A stretch of DNA of 64,000 nt from Lachnotalea sp. AF33-28. Its GTDB lineage: Bacteria > Bacillota > Clostridia > Lachnospirales > Lachnospiraceae. Each line of letters starts with the position of its first letter. Within the stretch, counting starts at the first letter, position 1. A model generated the notes under the pieces. The model ran no database searches and had not been told where the DNA came from. It was given only the letters and a program-made list of their open reading frames with translations. The DNA lies in contig NZ_QUEE01000002.1 of NCBI RefSeq assembly GCF_003477885.1, forward strand, positions 446,152-510,151. Reading direction: 5' to 3'. A program made the translations under genes and the position numbers. Positions 9,273 through 15,312 of this stretch are shown piece after piece.

Positions 9273-9791
9273 TTACAAGCTAAATTTGTTACAACAAAAA
9301 TGTAAATACTCTTTAACCGATATTTCTTTGCTATTCAAAATTCCAATAACAACAAATATAACTTCTGCAACTGTAAGATAGCAGTCTTTCAAATCAAAAA
9401 TAAAAAGGGTAGGTATCTGCAAAAAATCTAAACTTCCACCCCAAAACACCTTATCAATCAAGCTACATAAACATCCCGATATGCCACAAATCATTATCAT
9501 TTTTACCCAAAAACTTGTATGTGCTCTTTTTGCCTGATATAGCATATATCCTGATAAAAAGAGGAACAAAACAAACACATTCAATAAAATGGTAACAAAC
9601 GGACTTGATAATAATTCGAAGAAATTGCCAGCATAAGATAAACGAGTATTTAGTTCTGGATTAAATCTTAAAACTTTGGCTATTATATCAAATTCGTATT
9701 TCATAAATACTTTTGAAATTACTATTTTAACCATCTGGTCAATTAGAACCAATAATGCCACAGGTATAATAAACGGCTTAAACTTTTCCAT
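9273..9791 (-). CDS. Signal peptidase II-like (LspA) membrane protein, element cargo
   Basis: 172 residues with four hydrophobic segments and the layout of the aspartic lipoprotein signal peptidase: DQMVK near the N-terminus, a conserved Asn region (RFNPELNTR), SLIDKVFWGG holding the first catalytic-type Asp (D113), and FDLKD holding the second (D136). It is divergent from housekeeping LspA (SGCLCSLID instead of the usual GGALGNLID). The gene is much more AT-rich than the element backbone, so it was probably acquired separately. It may process lipoproteins or resist an LspA-targeting antibiotic; both are speculation. Confidence 0.8.
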   Translation of the reverse strand: MEKFKPFIIPVALLVLIDQMVKIVISKVFMKYEFDIIAKVLRFNPELNTRLSYAGNFFELLSSPFVTILLNVFVLFLFLSGYMLYQAKRAHTSFWVKMIMICGISGCLCSLIDKVFWGGSLDFLQIPTLFIFDLKDCYLTVAEVIFVVIGILNSKEISVKEYLHFCCNKFSL

Positions 9792-9822
9792 CAGTAATAC
9801 TTCCTCTCAAATTATTATTTTA

Positions 9823-10143
9823 TTATTTCTTCTTTTTCGATTTAGGGGTAGGCAATTCTTCATACATAGCATTAAACAATCCTGTCAAAAACTCTTTATT
9901 ATCAACTTCATCTACCAACAACATTTCTTTTGCTCCCTCGTAAGGTAACTCATACGAAACCGTTGGCATATAACTTATTGCTGATTTTACTGGTTTGACA
10001 AGTAATCTATCATCATAGATACCGCCTACAATCTTACCACAATAATAAATGACAAATTCGCCCATCATAGCTCGATAGGTAATTTCATTCAAGTCAGATA
10101 ACTGACCTAAAATAAATTCTAAATATTCTTTGCTGGATGCCAT
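9823..10143 (-). CDS. TfoX N-terminal domain protein, element cargo
   Basis: 106 residues matching the stand-alone TfoX/Sxy N-terminal domain: EYLEFILGQLSDL, ITYRAMMGEFVIYYCGKIVGGIYDDRLLVK, then a Lys-rich tail. In proteobacteria TfoX activates competence, but isolated N-domains in Firmicutes have no established role. GAGG lies 7 nt before the ATG. AT-rich like its LspA-like neighbour, 31 bp away, with which it probably forms a small operon. Confidence 0.85.
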   Translation of the reverse strand: MASSKEYLEFILGQLSDLNEITYRAMMGEFVIYYCGKIVGGIYDDRLLVKPVKSAISYMPTVSYELPYEGAKEMLLVDEVDNKEFLTGLFNAMYEELPTPKSKKKK

Positions 10144-10286
10144 AACTTTACCTCAATTTCTAAATTTATTACTGACTTCATTATACTTTATTGCTTATCG
10201 AAAAGATAGCATATTTTATGAAACTTGTCGGCTGGGAACAGCTTGCAACGCAAGGTGTCCCCAGATGGCAAGTCCACAAAAGGGTA

Positions 10287-10430
10287 GCTGGCGGCAGCCA
10301 GCGCAGGGGAAGCGTAGCGTCCCCTGTTTGATTTGGAGCAGACCATGACTGCGGAAAATCACAGCCCTCCGGCGAGGAGCCTTCGGAGAACGCAATGCAC
10401 CAACCTCTGGGTGGTGTATAATTGCGCCCT
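10287..10430 (+). other. Candidate origin of transfer (oriT), MobQ/RSF1010 type
   Basis: An imperfect inverted repeat CACCAACC / GGGTGGTG at 10398-10416 is followed directly by TATAATTGCGCCCTTAG. This is the arrangement of the RSF1010/R1162 oriT, where a hairpin is followed by TAAGTGCG/CCCT with the nick between G and C; here the predicted nick is between 10426 and 10427. Upstream hairpins GCTGGC/GCCAGC (10287-10302) and CAGGGGA/TCCCCTG (10304-10326) add to the structure. It sits next to the DUF3847 gene and matches the type of the relaxase encoded at 7506-9086. Confidence 0.7.
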
Positions 10431-10437
10431 TAGTAAA

Positions 10438-10734
10438 CTAAGGGGTTTCCGGCTTCTTCCGTTCCAGCAGTTTTTTCAATAGTTCCTGCGTGTCCTGTCT
10501 GTGAAAAATGAGTTTCAACAACAGCATGATATCATCATCTGTCAGGCGTTCCGGCTCTTGCAGAAAACTTTCCAGCATACCGCCACGAGTACAGAGCCGG
10601 TGCGTCCGTTCCTTTCGGGTAAGCTGCTTCAACTGATGCTGCAATGCCTTTTCATCATTGATAGCTTTCCGCAGTTTCTTTTCGCTTTTCTCCAGCTCCC
10701 GGTTGAGCTTTTCAAGTTTTGAGCTATCAGGCAA
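10438..10734 (-). CDS. DUF3847 family protein
   Basis: 98 residues, mostly coiled coil (LEKLNRELEKSEKKLRKAINDEKAL), then a short domain ending in a run of Lys and Glu. The DUF3847 family is found almost only beside relaxase genes of mobilizable elements; small coiled-coil partners there often act as MobC-like accessory proteins. Its 3' end abuts the candidate oriT, which fits that idea. It overlaps the upstream RepA-like gene by 8 nt. Confidence 0.8.
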   Translation of the reverse strand: MPDSSKLEKLNRELEKSEKKLRKAINDEKALQHQLKQLTRKERTHRLCTRGGMLESFLQEPERLTDDDIMLLLKLIFHRQDTQELLKKLLERKKPETP

Positions 10735-11068
10735 GGGCAGCGTCCTCCTTTCCCGGTATCAGCACATAAATCCTGTTCGGCTCTCCAACGCCCTGACGCA
10801 CCCGCATGATAAGTCCTGCGTTTTCCAGTTCATTCAAAGAACGCTTGACCGTCATAGGACTGCGGGACAGGACTGCGGCAATGGCTGTGACAGGGAAGCA
10901 GACAAACAGGATTCCGTTCTCGTCCTCCTGCCCTTTGGATAGCATAGCGTCCAGCATCCGGCAGTACATGACCTTTGCGGTGCTGCTGACTGGAAATCCT
11001 GTCAACGCTCTGGGAAATGGCATACAGGGCGGCAGTGGTGTGTCTATCGTCATAAATTCAAAATTCAT
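10727..11068 (-). CDS. Replication-initiator-like / winged-helix protein, short form
   Basis: 113 residues with a winged-helix core: FPVTAIAAVLSRSPMTVKRSLNELENAGLIMRVRQG. It resembles the N-terminal region of RepA-type initiator proteins in Firmicute mobile elements but is far shorter than a full initiator, so it may act only as a regulator or DNA-binding subunit. Start and stop overlap both neighbours (4 nt and 8 nt), marking one operon. Confidence 0.7.
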   Translation of the reverse strand: MNFEFMTIDTPLPPCMPFPRALTGFPVSSTAKVMYCRMLDAMLSKGQEDENGILFVCFPVTAIAAVLSRSPMTVKRSLNELENAGLIMRVRQGVGEPNRIYVLIPGKEDAALA

Positions 11069-11253
11069 TCGGTGTGTTCCTCCTTTTTCTTTGCTCGTTT
11101 GGATAAATAACGGGGGCAGTCAATCACAACCGCCCGGAAGCTCTGCTTGCACCCATGCTGGCATTTCCGGCATAATTCGTTGTAAGTGACACGCCCCCGG
11201 TCATTGAGGTAAAAGGAAAGCTCCTGTTTCCTCTTTTTGCTCATTCTCGGCAT
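11065..11253 (-). CDS. Small cysteine-containing element protein
   Basis: 62 basic residues with a CxxCxxxC cluster (CRKCQHGC) and a later Cys, suggesting a small zinc site. Function unknown. It is the first gene of the leftward backbone operon, and its stop overlaps the next start by 4 nt. Confidence 0.65.
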   Translation of the reverse strand: MPRMSKKRKQELSFYLNDRGRVTYNELCRKCQHGCKQSFRAVVIDCPRYLSKRAKKKEEHTE

Positions 11254-11736
11254 ATTGCGCTTCCTCCCGTTTTTGTGTATGGTTTCGGGGCGATTTTCGG
11301 AAAAATTACAGCCATAGAGCCGCCTAAAATCTCCCGAAGTATCAGCGATAGGGTAGACTATCCCCCTATCAGATTGTCGTGTTTCGGTATCATTTCGGTG
11401 TCAGTTCGCCAGTTCTCCCCGGTGTCGTTCCTCCCCTGAATCTCACAGCGGCGTATCGCTCCCTTTGGTACGCTCGTTTCGGTCAGGGTTCCTCCACATC
11501 CCTGCCAAAAGTCATGGCACTACATCGCCGGGGAAGCATATCCCACACAGGCTGGTCATTCGATTGGAATAATCCATCGATGAACTACCTGTATCATAGA
11601 ACATTTTTGTGCCCTGTGCCGTATGTCCACAAAGTAGGAATTAGGAGTAAAAATCAGAAATTTCCACGATTGCGGAAAGTGTGATATAATCCAGTTAAGC
11701 GGCAGCAATGAAACCGCCGGAAAGGAGTGTGCGCCC
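11254..11736. promoter_or_regulatory. Divergent intergenic control region of the element
   Basis: 483 bp between the leftward backbone operon and the rightward XRE regulator. A rightward promoter is visible: TTCCAC at 11662-11667, 17-bp spacer, TATAAT at 11685-11690. GATAGGG/CCCTATC (11347-11370) forms a 7-bp hairpin. A 101-codon frame at 11379-11684 lacks a ribosome site and has low-complexity composition; I do not call it a gene. Confidence 0.6.
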
Positions 11737-12543
11737 ATGAAAGGAGCAACAAGCATACAGGAACGCCTTTGGGAACTCCGCAAGGACAAAGGCTTAAATC
11801 TGGAAGAACTATCAAAGCTGACGGGTATTTCCAAATCTGCTCTCGGAAGTTATGAAAAAGAGGATTTTAAGGAAATCAATCATGGCAACCTTATCACGCT
11901 GGCAGACTTCTATGGGGTTTCCGTTGATTATCTACTGTGCCGGACAGAGAACAGGGAGCAGATCAACACGTCATTGACGGAGCTGCATTTGAATGATGAG
12001 ATGGTAGCACTTCTGAAAAGCAGTCGGATTAACAACCGTCTGCTCTGTGAGCTTGCCACACATAAAGATTTTATCAAGTTTCTTGCAGACATTGAGATTT
12101 ATGTGGACGGGATTGCCACCATGCAGATTCAAAATCTCAATGCACTTGTCGATACCGTCCGGCATGAAATCATTGAACGGTATCGCCCCGGCGAAGATGA
12201 CCCGCATTTGAAAGTGCTGCAAGCCGCCCATATCAGCGATGATGAGTATTTTAGTCACATGGTTCTGGATGACCTCAACCTCATTATCCGGGATATTCGG
12301 GAAGCCCACAAAAAGGACAGTGAGAGTGCACCCCAGACCACCGTTGCCGATGAACTGAAAGAAAATCTGGAAGCGGTCGAAAATTTCAAGGGCAGCCGGG
12401 ATGAAAAGCTGGTTGTCCTTTACTGCAAGCAACTTGGTATCAACTATAAAAATCTGTCAGATGAAGAATTTCGCTGGCTCATTCGGATTCTCAAAAAATC
12501 AAAGAAAATGGGAACGCCTATCAGCCAAAGGAAAAAACGGTAA
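11737..12543 (+). CDS. XRE-family transcriptional regulator of the element
   Basis: 268 residues. The N-terminal 65 form a Cro/CI helix-turn-helix (LEELSKLTGISKSALGSYE), followed by a long helical region of unknown role. The ATG follows GAAAGGAG. It is the only backbone gene on the plus strand and sits opposite the leftward operon, the usual place for a repressor of IME excision or transfer genes. Confidence 0.88.
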   Translation: MKGATSIQERLWELRKDKGLNLEELSKLTGISKSALGSYEKEDFKEINHGNLITLADFYGVSVDYLLCRTENREQINTSLTELHLNDEMVALLKSSRINNRLLCELATHKDFIKFLADIEIYVDGIATMQIQNLNALVDTVRHEIIERYRPGEDDPHLKVLQAAHISDDEYFSHMVLDDLNLIIRDIREAHKKDSESAPQTTVADELKENLEAVENFKGSRDEKLVVLYCKQLGINYKNLSDEEFRWLIRILKKSKKMGTPISQRKKR

Positions 12544-12545
12544 AG

Positions 12546-12594
12546 AAAAACCGCTGTTGCATGGTTTGTTAGCTTCCATGTAGCAGCGGTTTTT
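12546..12594 (+). terminator. Terminator of the XRE regulator
   Basis: AAAAACCGCTG pairs with CAGCGGTTTTT, with further pairing inside (TGCATGG / CCATGTA). It starts 3 nt after the XRE stop. Confidence 0.85.
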
Positions 12595-12636
12595 ACTGTG
12601 GTTATTCAGTTGAAAATCAGAACGATAAACTGGGAT

Positions 12637-12942
12637 TTACGAAAATCTTTTTTGAATCTTATACAGCCATATACTACAAATAACAGCTATAAATAATATA
12701 AATATAACTGCAATAGAAATAGCATAATCTTTCGGTAATATAACTGCAATCACTCCAGAGAACAAAAGACAAATTCCTATCAATAAAACAGGCTTTCCTA
12801 ATGCTTTTGCATATCCTTTTCTGTCGTTTGTGGTTTCAAATACTTTGCCATGAACAGAAGAATAATTTCCTTTTAATAGAGAAAAACTAACAAATATGAG
12901 AAGAGCAGAACAGAACCACATCATTATACTAAAGCCTATCAT
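12637..12942 (-). CDS. Small membrane protein (DUF3784-like), element cargo
   Basis: 101 residues with three hydrophobic segments, resembling DUF3784 proteins. The frame extends upstream to 13017, but GGAGGGA at 12949-12955 lies 6 nt before the ATG at 12942, so that start is preferred. Strongly AT-rich, unlike the element backbone. Function unknown. Confidence 0.7.
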   Translation of the reverse strand: MIGFSIMMWFCSALLIFVSFSLLKGNYSSVHGKVFETTNDRKGYAKALGKPVLLIGICLLFSGVIAVILPKDYAISIAVIFILFIAVICSIWLYKIQKRFS

Positions 12943-12995
12943 AATATATCCCTCCATCAATTCTAATTTTCTTAGTTCTATAAACTGAAATTTTG

Positions 12996-13409
12996 TTATT
13001 TCATTTTTTCTTGACACTCGCTACATTCTTTATCGTGAATAGAAATAATGCCACCGCATTTAGGACAAGTATATTTTATTTTCTGCTGTTCCATGAAATG
13101 TTCCAAACCATGTCCTTGAACAAAACGGCTATTTTCTATAAGACTTGCTTGATACCGTTTATTATAGCTTTTTTCAAGATTTTTAATCAACTTACATGGA
13201 TATTCAGCACATTCAAAACAATAGGATAACGATTTTCCTTTGATGCAATCCTTTATTTTGCATTTACGACAATGTTCTGGTTTCCCTTTATCACTATTCA
13301 AGCACCCAGAACAAGTTTTTTTATTGTAACAGTGCTTATAACAAACCTTACAATTCATTCCGCATGGGGCAAACATGCTTATATCAATTTTTTCTTTTGA
13401 CATTTTCAT
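12996..13409 (-). CDS. DUF3795 cysteine-rich protein, element cargo
   Basis: 137 residues with repeated CxxC motifs: APCGMNCKVCYKHC, CSGC, HCRKCKIKDC, YCFECAEYPC and a C-terminal zinc ribbon (CPKCGG...CSEC). The DUF3795 family probably binds several zinc ions or Fe-S clusters; role unknown. It is AT-rich and pairs with the small membrane protein downstream as the second cargo island. Confidence 0.85.
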   Translation of the reverse strand: MKMSKEKIDISMFAPCGMNCKVCYKHCYNKKTCSGCLNSDKGKPEHCRKCKIKDCIKGKSLSYCFECAEYPCKLIKNLEKSYNKRYQASLIENSRFVQGHGLEHFMEQQKIKYTCPKCGGIISIHDKECSECQEKMK

Positions 13410-13464
13410 AGTTGTTTACTCCTTTCAACAAATTCTTATTTGTCATAATCATTCTACCATACCG

Positions 13465-13842
13465 TTATGAATAAATCATCTCTTGCAAAATAATTTCTTC
13501 TGCCCGGTTGTGAATGCTATTGCAACGCTGCACCCATTCCATTTCTTGGGTTCGTTTCAATTCCTCGGTCACGCCCTCGGTGGCTTTCATCTGCTCCATG
13601 ATAGTGTCTAACCGTTCCTGTGCCTGTTCGTTCAGGTCTGCAAGATATGTCCACAATTCTCCGGTCAGTATCAATGTATTCAATCTGGCTGGGTGGACTT
13701 CCCTTAAATATTCCCGGTGCATCCGTCCGTACTTTCCGATAGGGCGGTGTTCCTCCGGCAGTTTCAAGTCCGGGATGTAGTAATCTCCGACAAGGATATA
13801 ATCAATTCCGTTTTCCGTTATTCTTGGTTTCAATTCTCTCAT
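13465..13842 (-). CDS. tnpV: TnpV family transposon protein
   Basis: 125 residues matching TnpV of Tn4451-type elements: a Pro-rich start (YYIPDLKLPEEHRPIGKYGRM), then HREYLREVHPARLNTLILTGEL and a helical tail. TnpV accompanies serine-recombinase mobilizable transposons; its biochemical role is not established. Its start overlaps the 3' end of the HTH gene by about 40 nt. Confidence 0.85.
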   Translation of the reverse strand: MRELKPRITENGIDYILVGDYYIPDLKLPEEHRPIGKYGRMHREYLREVHPARLNTLILTGELWTYLADLNEQAQERLDTIMEQMKATEGVTEELKRTQEMEWVQRCNSIHNRAEEIILQEMIYS

Positions 13843-14074
13843 GTTCCTTACCTCCTGTGGAAGCAGGCTCGTCTGGTACTAACTCAATCACATCGGTAAT
13901 CTCACAATTCAGCGTTTCACAGATACGGGCTAATGTGTCCATGCTGATGTGCTTTCCCTCTTTGCTCATGTTGGCAATCATATTCGTTGTCATACCAGCG
14001 GCAAGCCTTAAATCCTCTTTCCTCATATCACGCTCTAACAGTGTGTGCCAGAGTGGTTTATAGCTGATGTGCAT
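13802..14074 (-). CDS. XRE/Cro-type HTH regulator
   Basis: 90 residues if started at the ATG at 14074, which follows GGCAGGAAAA; a longer frame reaches 14164 but has no ribosome site. The whole protein is one Cro/CI domain (MRKEDLRLAAGMTTNMIANM, then TLARICETLNCEITDVIEL). Rightmost gene of the element and first of a leftward run with tnpV; probably controls element genes. Confidence 0.85.
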   Translation of the reverse strand: MHISYKPLWHTLLERDMRKEDLRLAAGMTTNMIANMSKEGKHISMDTLARICETLNCEITDVIELVPDEPASTGGKEHERIETKNNGKRN

Positions 14075-14188
14075 ATTGTTTTCCTGCCTTTCTATCCATA
14101 CCACCGGGGCGGCTGCCCCGGCAGGAACTTTTCTCTTATTATAGCACCAATCTTGTGTAATCACAATTTATTCTTGTAGATTGCCGCT

Positions 14189-14206
14189 GATACCGTCTGG
14201 ATTGTG
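14189..14206 (+). repeat. 18-bp inverted duplicate of the sequence next to the recombinase start
   Basis: GATACCGTCTGGATTGTG here equals the minus strand of 5058-5075, which is the last part of the small gene upstream of the recombinase. Translated here it also reads IPSGLC, as there. It lies some 25 bp from the right junction, so it may be a remnant of an ancestral recombinase-side end or a protein binding site. Confidence 0.6.
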
Positions 14207-14231
14207 CTTTTCCTTTCTTTTTGTTCCCTTT

Positions 14232-15312
14232 AATTAGCCATGAACTGGGTAAAAGCTTCTGTCTGCTGACCCATGTATGGTTTCCGTATCAGGAGGAACT
14301 GCTATATGAGGCGCTGAAAGATTTTCCGGCGGATCTGCCATTAATACTGGAACACAATTATACTACAGGTGATTTCAATCCGTATCTGCCGGCGCCGAGG
14401 CTGATTGAGCGTCTACCCCATCTAAAGCATGCGGTATGCTATTGCTGCGGTATGGAATACTACGGTTTAAGCCTGATTCCATGCTGCTTTCCGGAAGCGC
14501 TGCAGGCTAATCTAAATTACGCGCTGAAGAGCTCGCCTAACATGGAACGCATTGTAGTGCGCCCGATCTGGGACGGGGAAAGCCTGTTAAAAACGCCCAA
14601 TGAAGTGAATTTATTCGCCCTGCTTAAACTGGCAGGTCATCCCGGGGCGGATACGGAGGAACTGTGGGATGAATGGATAAACAGCAGATACGGCATATCT
14701 GACAGGTATATCTGCGAGGAACTGGCGTCCATCCTAAGGGCGTCATACCAAGCGGTAAAGCAAGTGCTGTTTGGGTGCGGCGTACGCATGACGGATCATT
14801 CTCATATCCCGGATTACGGCCATCTGGAATCCCGGCTTTACAATTATGGTAAAGCGCTGATCGGCTGGCGGCCGGACCCGGAAAACCAGCAGGCCGTATA
14901 CGATCTCCTGATCCGCCCAGGAAGAAAGGCTCTGCGAATCAACCGTGAAAACCATGAGAACAGCTTAACACTGATGCGGGAAGCGGCCGGCCGTCTTGAT
15001 CATCTGCGGGAATATCTGAAGGCAGAGGATTATGAGGACATTAGCGGCCGGTACCGTGATTTTATTTGTTTCATACAGCTGCACCAGCTGGAGCTGGACG
15101 CTTATCTGCGGCTTAGGAGGTATCAGAAGGTTAAGGAGCCGGAGAACCGGGAAGTCATCGAACAGGATATTAACCGTCTGGAAGAGTACAGAGCGGATAT
15201 CCTGTCCGGAAAGATTCCGCCCTGTTATCTGTTTTCACCCGACCATATAGGAAGTTTTACCGAAAGCGTGCGCGGACAGATAACTGGTGCTCCGTCTGGA
15301 CAGTTCCGCTAA
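14232..15312 (+). pseudogene. 3' fragment of the disrupted glycosidase-like gene
   Basis: Continuation of the gene that begins at 2604; the frame is open from 14191 but host sequence starts near 14232 (reads LISHELGKSFCLLTHVWFPY). About 360 codons continue the barrel and end in a helical C-terminal domain. RPIWDGESLLKTPNEVNLFALL followed by DTEELWDEW recalls the C-terminal part of alpha-glucuronidases, which would fit the uxu neighbours, but this is motif-level resemblance only. The whole protein would be about 610 residues. Without excision of the element no complete product can be made; a TTG at 14221 is the only nearby start and has no good ribosome site. Confidence 0.75.

Larger units (their letters stand above)
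3352..14233. mobile_element. Integrative mobilizable element (serine recombinase, MobQ relaxase, TnpV)
   Basis: About 10.9 kb of unrelated genes splits one host gene. The recombinase lies at the left end, pointing outwards, as in Tn4451-like and related elements. Contents: large serine recombinase, small coupled gene, VirE-type helicase, CHC2 primase-like protein, relaxase, oriT, DUF3847, RepA-like protein, XRE regulators, TnpV, and two AT-rich cargo islands. No type IV secretion genes are present, so transfer would need a helper. Exact ends are not resolved. TTTAA occurs at both junctions (3352-3356 and 14229-14233); a two-base TT core would also rejoin the host frame. Element ends may be a short imperfect inverted repeat (AAGAGAAC at left, GTTCCCTT at right). 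Confidence 0.9.

Noticed and set aside
11379..11684. 101-codon plus-strand frame in the element control region
   Set aside because: No ribosome site, Ser/Arg/Pro-rich composition, and it runs through the promoter of the XRE gene.
3352..14233. Prophage
   Set aside because: No capsid, tail, terminase or lysis genes; the relaxase, oriT and TnpV point to a mobilizable element.
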